DNA of 64,000 bases from Actinoplanes italicus (GCF_003001815.1 NZ_PVMZ01000001.1:372001-436000), one strand, 5' to 3'; shown: positions 19,428 through 28,288, counted from the stretch's first letter. The notes: generated by a model not told the origin, from the sequence alone. Translations and numbers: made by a program.

Positions 19428-20951
19428 GTGACCATCTACACCCCGCCCGGTTCTGAAGGCTCGATCGTCAGCTACCAGTCCCGTTACGACCACTACATCG
19501 GTGGCGAATACGTCCCGCCGGCCAAGGGCCAGTACTTCACCAACCCGTCCCCGGTCACCGGTCAGATCTTCACCGAGGTCGCCCGCGGCACGGCCGAGGA
19601 CGTGGAGAAGGCCCTGGACGCGGCACACGCCGCCGCACCCGGCTGGGGCCGCACCTCGCCCACCGAGCGCGCCAACATCCTCAACCGGATCGCCGACCGG
19701 ATGGAGCAGAACCTCGAGAAGCTCGCCGTCGCCGAGGCCTGGGAGAACGGCAAGGCGGTACGGGAGACGCTCGCGGCCGACATCCCGCTCGCGATCGACC
19801 ACTTCCGCTACTTCGCCGGCGCCATCCGCGCGCAGGAGGGCACCGCGGGCGAGCTGGACGAGGACACCGTCGCCTACCACTTCCACGAGCCGCTCGGCGT
19901 GGTCGCGCAGATCATCCCGTGGAACTTCCCGATCCTGATGGCGGTCTGGAAGCTGGCACCCGCGCTGGCCGCCGGCAACGCGGTCGTGCTCAAGCCGGCC
20001 GAGCAGACCCCGGCCTCGATCCACTACCTGTTCTCGCTGATCGGCGACCTGATCCCGGCCGGTGTCGTCAACATCGTCAACGGCTTCGGCGTCGAGGCCG
20101 GCAAGCCGCTGGCCAGCTCGAACCGGGTGGCCAAGGTCGCGTTCACCGGCGAGACCACCACCGGTCGCCTGATCATGCAGTACGCCTCCGAGAACCTGAT
20201 CCCGGTCACCCTGGAGCTCGGCGGCAAGAGCCCGAACATCTTCTTCGAGGACGTCAGCCGGGCCGACGACGACTTCTTCGACAAGGCGCTCGAGGGCTTC
20301 GCGATGTTTGCGCTCAACCAGGGCGAGGTGTGCACCTGCCCGTCCCGTGCGCTGATCCAGCAGGGCCACTACTCGGACTTCCTGGCCGCCGGCGTGAAGC
20401 GGGTGGAGAACCTGAAGCAGGGCAACCCGCTCGACACCGACACCCAGGTGGGCGCGCAGGCCTCCAACGACCAGCTAGAGAAGATCCTCTCGTACCTCGA
20501 CATCGGCCGGCAGGAGGGCGCGCGGGCCCTGGTCGGCGGCGCCAAGGCGGAGATGCCCGGCGACCTGGCCGGTGGGTACTACGTGCAGCCGACGATCTTC
20601 GAGGGCCGCAACAACATGCGGATCTTCCAGGAGGAGATCTTCGGGCCGGTGGTCTCGGTGACGCCGTTCGGCGACTTCGACGACGCCATCAAGATCGCAA
20701 ACGACACGCTGTACGGGCTGGGCGCCGGCGTATGGACGCGGGACGGCAACCAGGCGTACCGGGCCGGACGCGCGATCAAGGCGGGCCGGGTGTGGACGAA
20801 CTGCTACCACCTCTACCCGGCGCATGCCGCGTTCGGTGGCTACAAGCAGTCCGGCATCGGCCGGGAGAACCACCGGATGATGCTCGACCACTACCAGCAG
20901 ACGAAGAACCTCCTGGTCAGCTACTCCCCCAAGGCTCTCGGCTTCTTCTAG
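19428..20951 (+). CDS. NAD-dependent aldehyde dehydrogenase (ExaC/AldB-type)
   Basis: A 507-residue aldehyde dehydrogenase, probably acetaldehyde-oxidising by similarity to the ExaC/AldB group. It shows [38 protein letters not shown], the catalytic-base motif [20 protein letters not shown], the nucleophile in [20 protein letters not shown], and the C-terminal [20 protein letters not shown]. The tandem cysteines C-T-C are typical of this subfamily. The GTG start follows GAGGAGG by 7 bases. It is flanked by its GAF regulator and a DUF779 gene, a trio recurrent in actinobacteria. Substrate range cannot be read directly. Confidence 0.94.
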   Translation: MTIYTPPGSEGSIVSYQSRYDHYIGGEYVPPAKGQYFTNPSPVTGQIFTEVARGTAEDVEKALDAAHAAAPGWGRTSPTERANILNRIADRMEQNLEKLAVAEAWENGKAVRETLAADIPLAIDHFRYFAGAIRAQEGTAGELDEDTVAYHFHEPLGVVAQIIPWNFPILMAVWKLAPALAAGNAVVLKPAEQTPASIHYLFSLIGDLIPAGVVNIVNGFGVEAGKPLASSNRVAKVAFTGETTTGRLIMQYASENLIPVTLELGGKSPNIFFEDVSRADDDFFDKALEGFAMFALNQGEVCTCPSRALIQQGHYSDFLAAGVKRVENLKQGNPLDTDTQVGAQASNDQLEKILSYLDIGRQEGARALVGGAKAEMPGDLAGGYYVQPTIFEGRNNMRIFQEEIFGPVVSVTPFGDFDDAIKIANDTLYGLGAGVWTRDGNQAYRAGRAIKAGRVWTNCYHLYPAHAAFGGYKQSGIGRENHRMMLDHYQQTKNLLVSYSPKALGFF

Positions 20952-20953
20952 AC

Positions 20954-21328
20954 ATGGCCGCCACCCGAGTCGACGTGACCCCTGCGGCTGCCGACATGAT
21001 GCGGCAGCTGCGGGGACAGCACGGCCCACTGATGTTCCACCAGTCCGGCGGCTGCTGCGACGGCAGCTCGCCGATGTGTTACCTCGAAGGCGAGTTCCGT
21101 ACCGGCGGATCCGACGTGCTCTTGCAGTCTCTGGCGATCGAGGGGGTGCCGGAGCCCATCACGTTCTGGATGTCGGCCTCGCAGTTCGCATTGTGGAAGC
21201 ACACACATTTGACGGTGGACGTGGTCCCCGGTCGCGGCTCCGGCTTCTCGCTGGAGGCGCCCGAGGGCGTCCGGTTCCTCATCCGCTCCCGCCTCCTCAC
21301 CGAGGCTGAGCTGGCAGAACTGGGCTAA
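20954..21328 (+). CDS. DUF779 family protein
   Basis: A 124-residue member of DUF779, regularly encoded next to acetaldehyde/alcohol dehydrogenase genes; its biochemical role is unknown. Conserved cysteines in MFHQSGGCCDGSSPMCYLEG suggest metal or redox chemistry. Other recognisable segments are EPITFWMSASQFALWKHTHL and EAPEGVRFLIRSRLLTEAE. It starts 2 bases after the aldehyde dehydrogenase stop without a clear ribosome site, so it is translationally coupled to it. A GC-rich hairpin follows within 10 bases. Confidence 0.9.
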   Translation: MAATRVDVTPAAADMMRQLRGQHGPLMFHQSGGCCDGSSPMCYLEGEFRTGGSDVLLQSLAIEGVPEPITFWMSASQFALWKHTHLTVDVVPGRGSGFSLEAPEGVRFLIRSRLLTEAELAELG

Positions 21329-21337
21329 TCCGTTCGA

Positions 21338-21364
21338 GGGGCGGGGTCATGCCGACCCCGCCCC
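21338..21364 (+). terminator. Terminator-like hairpin of the aldehyde dehydrogenase operon
   Basis: GGGGCGGGGTC (21338-21348) pairs perfectly with GACCCCGCCCC (21354-21364) around an ATGCC loop, starting 10 bases after the DUF779 stop. It lacks a strong T-run, as is common in actinobacteria. Confidence 0.75.
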
Positions 21365-21543
21365 TGGCCGTGTAGACCTTTCGGACATTTACCCCCTTGA
21401 CCGCACCCCATCGGTGACGAGCGATCGGCTTCGGGCGAAACTTGACGCATTACCGGTTTCGCGCCAATCAACCACATCGATTAGCGATCAGCGACGATCC
21501 GAGGCATCCTCGGCACTCGCACATCGACCCCGGGGAGGTCTCC

Positions 21544-22413
21544 TTGATACGGCTGTCGCATACCCGGAAGGCTCTCGCGATCAGCGTCGTACTGATCATG
21601 ACGGGTCTCATCGGCCAGGCGACCGCGGCAACCACCACCGCGCAGCCGCAGGCCTCCTCGGTCCCACCCTCACCCAGCGCGCCGGTCTCCGCCGCCGCCT
21701 CCGCGCCGGCATCGGCGCCGACCGCCAAGCCGTCCCCGTCGCCGACGACGCCACGCACCGAGAACACGTCGATCGCCCAGATCAGCACCAAGCCGAAGGG
21801 CCGGACCGGACCGGCCGGGAGCTTGCTGGTGACCGGCACCAAGGGCGTCGCCCTGACCTTCGACGACGGGCCCGACCCCGACCTCACGCCGAAGCTGCTC
21901 AAGCTCCTCGCCAAGGAGAAGGTGAAGGCCACGTTCTGCCTGGTCGGCACCGAGGCGCGGCGGCACCCCGAGCTGGTCAAGGCGATCGCCTCGGGTGGGC
22001 ACAGCTTCTGCAACCACTCCTGGAACCACGACCTCAAGCTCGGCAAGCGGTCGAACCACGCGATCCGCGCCGACCTGGAGCGGTGCAACGCCGCCATCCG
22101 GGCCGCCGTGCCGAACGCCAAGATCCGCTACATGCGGGCCCCCGGCGGCAACTTCACGCCGAGGATGGTCAAGATCTCCGCCGAGCTCGGCATGCACTCG
22201 ATCTACTGGAAGGTCGACCCGCGCGACTGGGAGCAGGCTCCCGGCGTCTCCCGCGAGGCCCACAAAAACAAGATCATCCGGATCGTCAAGAAGCACACCG
22301 GGCCCGGCGCGATCGTCCTCTCCCACGACTACGCCCAGCCGGCCACCATCGACGCCTACCGGGTCCTGCTGCCGTACCTGCGCAAGCGCTTCCAACTGGT
22401 CGCCCTCGTCTGA
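21544..22413 (+). CDS. Secreted polysaccharide deacetylase (NodB-fold, CE4)
   Basis: The protein probably removes N-acetyl (or other acyl) groups from peptidoglycan, chitin or similar glycans outside the membrane. The 289-residue product starts at TTG 21544, 5 bases after GGGGAGG, and begins with signal peptide LIRLSHTRKALAISVVLIMT ending near QATAA. A Ser/Pro/Ala linker follows. The NodB domain has ALTFDDGPDPDLT (motif 1, catalytic and metal Asp), HSFCNHSWNHDL (motif 2, His pair), RYMRAPGGNFTP (motif 3), KVDPRDWEQ (motif 4) and GAIVLSHDYAQP (motif 5). All five motifs appear intact. A 7-bp inverted pair GCGAAAC/GTTTCGC lies upstream at 21435-21462. Confidence 0.93.
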   Translation: MIRLSHTRKALAISVVLIMTGLIGQATAATTTAQPQASSVPPSPSAPVSAAASAPASAPTAKPSPSPTTPRTENTSIAQISTKPKGRTGPAGSLLVTGTKGVALTFDDGPDPDLTPKLLKLLAKEKVKATFCLVGTEARRHPELVKAIASGGHSFCNHSWNHDLKLGKRSNHAIRADLERCNAAIRAAVPNAKIRYMRAPGGNFTPRMVKISAELGMHSIYWKVDPRDWEQAPGVSREAHKNKIIRIVKKHTGPGAIVLSHDYAQPATIDAYRVLLPYLRKRFQLVALV

Positions 22414-22486
22414 CACTCCTGGCGTGGCGGCCTACGGCGCATCCCCGATCGCGGGGGTCACGCCACCGCCGCCCAAACCCGCTTGC

Positions 22487-22830
22487 GTGGTGACCTACGC
22501 CCACCGGCGCGCCGCAACTCACCACACAGCCCCCACCTCGACGCGACGTGGTGACCTGCGCCCACCGGCGCGCCACAAGTCACCACACAGCCCCCACCTC
22601 GACGCGACGTGGTGACCTGCGCCCACCGGCGCGCCGCAACTCACCACACAGCCCTCACTCCGACGCGACGTGGTGACCTGCGCCCACCGGCGCGCCACAA
22701 GTCACCACACAGCCCTCACTCCGACGCGACGTGGTGACCTGCGCCCACCGGCGCGCCGCAACTCACCACACAGCCCCCACCCCGACGCGACGTGGTGACC
22801 TGCGCCCACCGGCGCGCCACAAGTCGCCAC
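22487..22830. repeat. Tandem array, 61-bp unit with alternating A/B palindromes (array 2)
   Basis: Six units start at 22487, 22548, 22609, 22670, 22731 and 22792, exactly 61 bases apart. Each has a 39-bp palindromic element beginning GTGGTGACCTGCGCCCACC (TAC in the first) and, for five, a 22-bp linker beginning ACAGCCC. Outer arms are GTGGTGAC/GTCACCAC; the inner hairpin is GCGCC-CACC-GGCGC. The 3' arm alternates strictly between CGCAACTCACCAC (units 1, 3, 5) and CACAAGTCACCAC (2, 4; GTCGCCAC in 6), giving a 122-bp dimeric period. It lies between convergent gene ends of the deacetylase and the DUF3499 gene. Confidence 0.93.
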
Positions 22831-23023
22831 GCAAGAACCGGCCACGCCCGGCGTCGGTCGCCATGGCCGCGAGGGTGTGCGGGTGCGGCTGGAAACGCGT
22901 CGGCCGTACCGCAGCGAGGGGTTGAGACGACGCGAACCGCAAGCCCGCCGCAAACCGTGAGCCGACGCGAAGGTGGGGGTGCGGGCGGCTGCCGAGACAG
23001 TGGTGAGACCCAGTTGCCGGGCC
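22831..23023. other. Non-coding stretch downstream of array 2
   Basis: No gene, hairpin or promoter stands out between the end of array 2 and the DUF3499 stop codon. Open frames here lack ribosome sites and family resemblance. Confidence 0.4.
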
Positions 23024-23386
23024 TCAGTGGGAGGGCGGAATCACCCGGAGGTGGCCTCGCCGGCCGGTCTGGTGTCCCGGAGTGTGGTCGGTCTCGTCCG
23101 GGCGCGGGGTGAGTGGACGGGCGGCCTCGCGGACGGCCTCGGCGAGGGCGACGAGATCGTCGGTGGTGGGGGGTGGGGGTGCGAAGTCGCCGTCGTGGCG
23201 GACCAGTTCCCAGCCTCGCGGGGCGGTGAGGCTGCGGGCGTGCGTTTCGCACAGGTCGTACGTGTGGGGTTCGGCGAACGCGGCGAGGGGGCCGACGACC
23301 GCCGTGGAGTCGCCGTAGACGTAGGTCAGCGTGGCGACCGCCTGTCGGGGACAGCCGTTCCGGGAGCAGCGCCGTGGTGACCTCAC
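23024..23386 (-). CDS. DUF3499 family protein
   Basis: A 120-residue actinobacterial protein of unknown function, the positional counterpart of mycobacterial Rv3258c. The N-terminus (RRCSRNGCPRQAVATLTYVY) and YDLCETHARSLTAPRGWELV supply four Cys/His positions of a probable zinc site. The C-terminus is Pro/Arg-rich and variable. It starts at GTG 23386 and is divergent from the zincin-like gene across 185 bases. The pair DUF3499/zincin-like next to whiB is conserved in actinobacteria. Confidence 0.88.
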   Translation of the reverse strand: MRSPRRCSRNGCPRQAVATLTYVYGDSTAVVGPLAAFAEPHTYDLCETHARSLTAPRGWELVRHDGDFAPPPPTTDDLVALAEAVREAARPLTPRPDETDHTPGHQTGRRGHLRVIPPSH

Positions 23387-23571
23387 GGCGGCAACTTATC
23401 TCCCCGTTCGCGATTCTGGGTCGTGTTGCCTCGCGACACGCCGACCGGGGCGTATCACGATTCGGCGATGTTCGTTGAACACGCCGCCTCGTCGGAGGGA
23501 ATTAACGGCGCGGACACACGATGAGAACGGGCTGACCACGTCTGTCGCCCCGGTGGGGATACGCTGGCCGC

Positions 23572-24048
23572 GTGACCACCAGCCCCGAACGCCGCCGCAC
23601 GGACGGCAAGGCGACGCGCAAGCCCGGTCCGGGGCATCCCGCGCGCCGGGACCGGCACGGGCGCGGCCTGCGTGGCCGTCTGGTGCCGGCGACCGTGCCG
23701 CTGGCCCGCACGAAGGCGGAGATCTTCGACGACCTGGTGCTGGACACCGTCGAGAGCCTGGAACGCCGCTATGCCAAAGAACTGGCCGGCGTGGAGTTCG
23801 CGGTCGAGGATGTGCCGCCGGAGCTGAACGTCTACGACTCGGACGTGCTCGAGGACGGCGAGGTACCCCTGGCCCGGCTGCTGCCGGGCCGTCCGGGGCG
23901 GCATGAGCTGCCGCCGCGGATCGTGCTGTACCGGCGCCCGCTGGAGTTCCGGGCGATGGATCGGGAGGACCTCGCCGACCTCGTCCACGATGTGATCATC
24001 GAGCAGGTTGCCAACCTGCTCGGAGTGGATCCCGACGAGTTGGCTTAG
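23572..24048 (+). CDS. Zincin-like metallopeptidase-family protein with degenerate active site
   Basis: A 158-residue member of the small family annotated as metallopeptidase/DUF1025. After a basic N-terminus it shows TKAEIFDDLVLDTVESLERR, EFAVEDVPPE, PPRIVLYRRPLEFRAMDRED and VHDVIIEQVANLLGVDPDEL. The family zinc motif H-E-x-x-H is here H-D-V-I-I, so the catalytic Glu is Asp and the second His is missing. Enzymatic activity is therefore doubtful. A GTG start at 23572 is used. The 3' end overlaps convergent whiB by 4 bases. Confidence 0.85.
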   Translation: MTTSPERRRTDGKATRKPGPGHPARRDRHGRGLRGRLVPATVPLARTKAEIFDDLVLDTVESLERRYAKELAGVEFAVEDVPPELNVYDSDVLEDGEVPLARLLPGRPGRHELPPRIVLYRRPLEFRAMDREDLADLVHDVIIEQVANLLGVDPDELA

Positions 24049-24305
24049 GCGACCCGCCGCTTCAACTTGCGACGTTCACGTTCGGACAGTCCACCCCAGA
24101 TGCCGAAACGTTCGTCATGGCCGAGTGCGTACTCCAGACAGTCGGCCTTCACATCACAGCGGCCGCAGATGCGCTTCGCCTCGCGCGTCGAACCACCTTT
24201 TTCAGGGAAGAACGCTTCGGGATCGGTCTGTGAACACAGTGCCCGTTCCTGCCACTCGGGCGCGTCCCCGAGCAGGTCTACCCCTTCAACCTGCGTCGTT
24301 TCCAT
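24045..24305 (-). CDS. whiB: WhiB-family iron-sulfur regulator (WhiB2/WhmD-like)
   Basis: WhiB proteins bind a [4Fe-4S] cluster and partner the primary sigma factor; WhiB2/WhmD controls septation and sporulation. The 86-residue product has EWQERALCSQTDPEAFFPEK, ICGRCDVKADCLEYAL (the C-x2-C-x5-C set, with the first Cys upstream), the G-I-W-G-G turn and basic tail RERRKLKRRVA. The ATG at 24305 follows GGAGG by 7 bases; an upstream in-frame start at 24419 adds an unlike N-terminus. The neighbourhood (zincin-like and F420 genes) matches mycobacterial whiB2. A perfect palindrome lies about 120 bases upstream. Confidence 0.94.
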   Translation of the reverse strand: METTQVEGVDLLGDAPEWQERALCSQTDPEAFFPEKGGSTREAKRICGRCDVKADCLEYALGHDERFGIWGGLSERERRKLKRRVA

Positions 24306-24421
24306 CGGCGTGCCTCCAAATTCCGCGCCGGCATGAAGCCAGCGCTGACCCCCCACGCACGCGGCGTGTTTTTGTGGGTACGACGCCTTTGTGCCACATC
24401 GTCCCCACAACCCCACCAAAA

Positions 24422-24435
24422 TTACACGCGTGTAA
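24422..24435. promoter_or_regulatory. Perfect 14-bp palindrome upstream of whiB
   Basis: TTACACGCGTGTAA reads identically on both strands and sits 117 bases upstream of the whiB ATG. whiB genes in Streptomyces are directly repressed by BldD. This site has the T-x-A-C/G-T-x-A ends of a BldD-like box but an even centre, so assignment to BldD is only a guess. Confidence 0.5.
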
Positions 24436-24594
24436 GACGTGCGTCGTCAAGCCGAACCTGCTAAATGGCCCCGTTTACCGCACGTGTGAGAACGGATCAC
24501 GGGGCCGTTGCAGCCCTATCGCTTCAAGCCACCGGAAGGTAACGCGAAGCCCTGCCTTCGCGTCCAATTTAACCCGTTTTGTAATCTAGCGGCA

Positions 24595-24612
24595 CCGGGT
24601 CCCCCGACCCGG
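24595..24612 (-). terminator. Probable fbiC terminator hairpin
   Basis: CCGGGTC (24595-24601) pairs with GACCCGG (24606-24612) around CCCC, about 70 bases past the fbiC stop. No clear T-run. Confidence 0.45.
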
Positions 24613-24679
24613 GTCCGCCGAATGGATCATGCCCGGGGTGATCTCCCGTCAACCCGCCCACCACAGTGAATGAAGATCG

Positions 24680-27181
24680 TCAGCGTCGTCCGTACACCGT
24701 GGTCCGTTCCACAGCCGGACGTCCCGCGGCCGCCGCCAGCTCTTTCAACTCCGCGACCGTCCTGGCGGACCCGTGTTCGGAACCAGCCATCCGCGAAATC
24801 GTTTCCTCCATAAGGGTGCCCCCGAGGTCGTTGCAACCACCGTTGAGCATCACTCGCGTTCCCTCGTCGCCGAGTTTCACCCAGGAGCACTGGATGTTGT
24901 CGATCCGGCCGTGCAGCAGCACCCGGGCCATCGCGTGCACGACCCGGTTCTCCCTCCAGGTCGGACCCGGCCGGGCGATGCCGGCCAGATAGATCGGCGC
25001 GTTGGTGTGGACGAACGGAAGCCCCACGAACTCGGTGAACCCGCCGGTCACGTCCTGGATGCCGGCGAGCACCCGGAAGTGGCCCAGCCATTGACGCGGG
25101 TGGTCGACATGGCCGTACATCATGGTCGAACTTGATCTGATCCCGACCTGATGGGCCGTGGTCACCACGTCGACCCAGGCGGACGCCGGCAGCTTGCCCT
25201 TGGTGAGCACCCAGCGCACGTCGTCGTCGAGGATCTCGGCCGCGGTGCCGGGGATGGTGCCGAGCCCCGCCTCCTTGAGCTCGGTCAGCCACTCCCGCAA
25301 CGAGACACCGGCCTTCGCCGAGGCGGTGACGATCTCCATCGGGGAGTACGCGTGGACGTGCATCCCGGGCACGCGTCGCTTCACGGCACGAACCAGATCG
25401 GCGTACGCCGTGACGGGCATCTTGGGGTCGATGCCACCCTGCATGCAGACCTCGGATGCGCCGTCCCGCCACGCCTCCTCGGCCCGGTCGGCGACCTGCT
25501 CGACGGAGAGCCGGTACGCGTCGGCGTCCTTCTCACGCTGGGCGAACGCGCAGAACCGGCAGCCGACGTAGCAGACGTTCGAGAAGTTGATGTTGCGGTT
25601 CACCACGTACGTGATGTCGTCGCCGTTGACCGACTTCCGCAGGTCGTCGGCGATCCGGGCAAGCTCGTCGAGGGCCGGGCCGTCAGCGTTGAACAACGCC
25701 ATCGTCTTGTCCTCGTTCTTCTCCAGCAGAAGCGCGCCGGGGTCCTCGGAGGCCAGCTTGAGCGCGGCGACGACATCGGTCGGCATGCTCGCCGGAGCGC
25801 TCTTGACGTGCGCGGCCACCTCGTCCCAGTCGCCGTAGACGTGATCGAAGTCGGACCGGCGGTCCTCGGTGCGGCCCTCGGTGTCGATGCTCGCGTGCAG
25901 GTCGGTGCGGCCGGTGCCGAACGCGTCGTCCGGCTCCTGCCAGGGCAGGCCGGTGGGTAGCACATCGGCGCCGAGCCCGTCGGCGGTGGAGAGCGCGGAC
26001 ACGTGAGCTTTCAGCCGGGGGTCGAGCCAGCCCTCGTCACCCCGCCGGACGTACTCCGGATAAATCGTGAGTCTTTCCCGGAGCTCGAACCCTTCCCTGG
26101 CCGACATTTCGGACAACAGATCGATCTGCGGCCACGGGCGCTCGGGATTCACGTGATCGGGTGTCACCGGGGATACGCCGCCCCAATCGTCGATCCCGGC
26201 CCGCAGGAGCAGCGAGAACTCGTCGTCGATGAGGTTCGGCGGGGCCTGGATCCGGGCTCGCGGTCCCATGATGATGCGCGCCACGGCAACCGTGGCGGCC
26301 AGCTCGCGCAGCTCCGCGTCGGGCATCCCGCGCATCGCCGTGTCCGGCTTGGCGCGGAAGTTCTGCACGATCACCTCTTGGATGTGCCCGAACTCACGGC
26401 TCACCCGCCGGATCGCGAACAGCGAGTCGACCCGCTCGGTCAGGTTCTCCCCGATGCCGATCAGGATGCCGGTGGTGAACGGCACACCGACCCGGCCGGC
26501 GTCGTCGAGGACCCGCAGCCGGACCGCGGGCTCCTTGTCGGGCGAGCCGTAGTGCGGTCCGCCCTTCTCCGACCACAGCCGGGTGGCGGTGGTCTCGAGC
26601 ATCATGCCCATGCTGGGCGCCACCGGCTTGAGCCGCTGCAGCTCGGCCCAGCTCATCACGCCCGGGTTGAGGTGCGGCAGCAGGCCGGTCTCCTCGAGCA
26701 CGGCAATGGCGCAGGCGCGCACGTAGTCGAGGGTGGAGTCGTACCCCCGCTCGTCGAGCCACTGCCGGGCGGCGGGCCAGCGCTCCTCCGGCCGGTCGCC
26801 GAGAGTGAACAGCGCCTCCTTGCAGCCCTGGGCAGCACCCTGACGGGCGATCTCCAGGACCTCGTCACGCTCGAGGAACGGCGCCGGCAGCTTGTGCGGC
26901 ACGGTGGCGAACGTGCAGTAGTGGCATCGATCCCGGCAGAGCCGGGTCAGGGGAATGAAAACCTTGCGGGAGTACGTGACCACGCCCGGCCGCCCGGCCT
27001 CGCGCAGTCCGGCGTCCCGGATGCCGCCGGCGATCGCCAGCAGCTCGTCGAATTGTTCGCCGCTCGCCGCGAGCAGCGCGGTCGCCTCGTCGACGTCGAT
27101 CGCTTTTCCGTCAGCGGCGCGGCGCAGTGCGCGGCGGATGCTCGCCTCGGTCGGTACCGGTTCCACGTTGACCTCTACCAC
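24680..27181 (-). CDS. fbiC: Bifunctional FO synthase (CofG-CofH fusion)
   Basis: FbiC makes 7,8-didemethyl-8-hydroxy-5-deazariboflavin, the F420 chromophore, from tyrosine and a pyrimidine precursor. The 833-residue protein carries two radical-SAM domains. The CofG half (about 60-400) has cluster motif [20 protein letters not shown]; the CofH half (about 510-833) has [20 protein letters not shown]. Other family segments are [20 protein letters not shown] and [20 protein letters not shown]. Length and fusion are typical for actinobacteria. The start is GTG at 27181. cofD and cofE lie 1.1-3.3 kb away on the other strand, so most of the F420 pathway is here; cofC is not in the window. Confidence 0.96.
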   Translation of the reverse strand: MVEVNVEPVPTEASIRRALRRAADGKAIDVDEATALLAASGEQFDELLAIAGGIRDAGLREAGRPGVVTYSRKVFIPLTRLCRDRCHYCTFATVPHKLPAPFLERDEVLEIARQGAAQGCKEALFTLGDRPEERWPAARQWLDERGYDSTLDYVRACAIAVLEETGLLPHLNPGVMSWAELQRLKPVAPSMGMMLETTATRLWSEKGGPHYGSPDKEPAVRLRVLDDAGRVGVPFTTGILIGIGENLTERVDSLFAIRRVSREFGHIQEVIVQNFRAKPDTAMRGMPDAELRELAATVAVARIIMGPRARIQAPPNLIDDEFSLLLRAGIDDWGGVSPVTPDHVNPERPWPQIDLLSEMSAREGFELRERLTIYPEYVRRGDEGWLDPRLKAHVSALSTADGLGADVLPTGLPWQEPDDAFGTGRTDLHASIDTEGRTEDRRSDFDHVYGDWDEVAAHVKSAPASMPTDVVAALKLASEDPGALLLEKNEDKTMALFNADGPALDELARIADDLRKSVNGDDITYVVNRNINFSNVCYVGCRFCAFAQREKDADAYRLSVEQVADRAEEAWRDGASEVCMQGGIDPKMPVTAYADLVRAVKRRVPGMHVHAYSPMEIVTASAKAGVSLREWLTELKEAGLGTIPGTAAEILDDDVRWVLTKGKLPASAWVDVVTTAHQVGIRSSSTMMYGHVDHPRQWLGHFRVLAGIQDVTGGFTEFVGLPFVHTNAPIYLAGIARPGPTWRENRVVHAMARVLLHGRIDNIQCSWVKLGDEGTRVMLNGGCNDLGGTLMEETISRMAGSEHGSARTVAELKELAAAAGRPAVERTTVYGRR

Positions 27182-27227
27182 GCAAAGCAGCCTAGGCCGG
27201 AATCGTTTCGGCTGCTGCTATGGTCAC

Positions 27228-27264
27228 GGGCCCGGAATCGTGTCACATGACACGTTCCGGGCCC
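27228..27264 (-). terminator. Long hairpin between the proline-rich protein gene and fbiC
   Basis: The left arm, 27228-27245 (GGGCCCGGAATCGTGTCA), pairs with 27248-27264 (TGACACGTTCCGGGCCC), with one bulged T and a 2-base nominal loop. It starts 8 bases after the stop of the proline-rich membrane protein gene and is the likely terminator. Confidence 0.75.
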
Positions 27265-27271
27265 GGGCGGG

Positions 27272-28147
27272 TCAGCTGCGGGGCGGATCCTGATCGGCCG
27301 GGCCGAACCCGGGCCGGTCCTCGGGCAGCACCTCGGTGCGGTCGGCGGGCGGCGGCGGCACCGGCTGTGTCGGCTCGGCGAACGGAACGGCCGGCGGCGC
27401 GGACGAGGGCGGCGGAGGCGGCGTAGCACCCCAGCCGGGCGGCGGCGGAGGCGTCGGAACGGCGGGGTAGTGCCCGTACGGCGAGGCAGAGCCCTGCCCA
27501 TAGGTCGCGGGAGGCGCACTGAACGGCTGCGTGGCGACCGGCGGCGGCATCGGGGTGCCCGGGGGTACCGGACCCGGCGGCGGGGCGCCATAGGGCTGCT
27601 GCTGGCCGTAGCCGGGCGGTGGGCCGTACTGGTACGGCTGCGGCTGCGGCTGGCCGTAGACGCCCGGCTGCTGGGCCGGACGGGGGTAGACCCCGAGCCA
27701 GACCTGCAGCACCGCGTACGCCGCCAGGCCGAGCACCGCCAGCCAGGCGACCCGGACGAGCAGCGCGTTGAACGCCGCCGCCGCGTCGATGGCCGCGATC
27801 CCGCTCACCCCGAAGAGCAGGCCGAAGATCACTCCGAAGAAGGACGCCACGGCGTACTCCCCCAGCGCGACCATGGTGATGAGCTTCGCCTTCGGGTGCA
27901 CCGGCTTGACACCGAGCGCCAGGATCACGGCGGCGAGCGGGAAGAAAATCGTCTCCGTGCTGACGAAGGAGCCGAAGCTGCTTCGCGTCCGCGCGGTGAA
28001 ATCCTCCCCGAAGAGGCTGATCACAGCCACGAAGAGGAACACGGCCGGCGCCGCGATCAGGGCGTAGGCGGCCAGGTCGCGCAGAGGCCGCAGGTACTGC
28101 CCGATGGGCTTCTCAGCGGCCGGCTGAGGCTGCGATGGTGTGGTCAC
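27272..28147 (-). CDS. Membrane protein with proline-rich C-terminal tail
   Basis: A 291-residue protein of unknown function. Residues 30-170 contain about four hydrophobic segments, among them LAAYALIAAPAVFLFVAVIS, TIFFPLAAVILALG, VASFFGVIFGLLFGVSGI and VAWLAVLGLAAYAVLQVWL. The last 115 residues are Pro/Gly/Gln/Tyr-rich (PYQYGPPPGYGQQQPYGAPP), a cytoplasmic low-complexity tail common in actinobacterial membrane proteins. The GTG at 28147 follows GGGAG by about 5 bases. It is divergent from cofD and upstream of fbiC on the same strand. No link to F420 metabolism is evident beyond position. Confidence 0.8.
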   Translation of the reverse strand: MTTPSQPQPAAEKPIGQYLRPLRDLAAYALIAAPAVFLFVAVISLFGEDFTARTRSSFGSFVSTETIFFPLAAVILALGVKPVHPKAKLITMVALGEYAVASFFGVIFGLLFGVSGIAAIDAAAAFNALLVRVAWLAVLGLAAYAVLQVWLGVYPRPAQQPGVYGQPQPQPYQYGPPPGYGQQQPYGAPPPGPVPPGTPMPPPVATQPFSAPPATYGQGSASPYGHYPAVPTPPPPPGWGATPPPPPSSAPPAVPFAEPTQPVPPPPADRTEVLPEDRPGFGPADQDPPRS

Positions 28148-28170
28148 GGTTGCTCCCGGTGCGGTTCGTT

Positions 28171-28231
28171 CGCCAGACGGCTCTTCGTTTCGCCGGACGG
28201 CTCTTCGTTCTGTTCGTTCGCCAGACGGCTC
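28171..28231. promoter_or_regulatory. Three direct repeats in the cofD divergent promoter region
   Basis: CGCC(A/G)GACGGCTC occurs at 28171-28183, 28191-28203 and 28219-28231, each preceded by TTCGTT or TTCGTTT. Start-to-start spacings are 20 and 28 bases. They fill the region between the proline-rich protein start (28147) and the cofD start (28289) and look like repeated activator or repressor sites. Confidence 0.5.
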
Positions 28232-28288
28232 AGAGTAAACCGGTACCCGGCAACCGTCCCTGCGGCGCGGGTGCGCGAGGATGAGGGA

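Larger units (their letters stand above)
24306..24679. other. whiB upstream region and fbiC 3' region
   Basis: A 374-base gap between whiB and fbiC, both on the minus strand. It holds the 24422 palindrome, an 8-bp stem ACGCGAAG/CTTCGCGT (24542-24563), a probable fbiC terminator at 24595 and AT-rich stretches that fit a regulated whiB promoter. No small gene was convincing. Confidence 0.55.

Noticed and set aside
22487..22830. CRISPR array
   Set aside because: Palindromic repeats with regular spacing look CRISPR-like, but the 22-bp linkers are repeated rather than unique and no cas gene is nearby; the same applies to 12522-12711.
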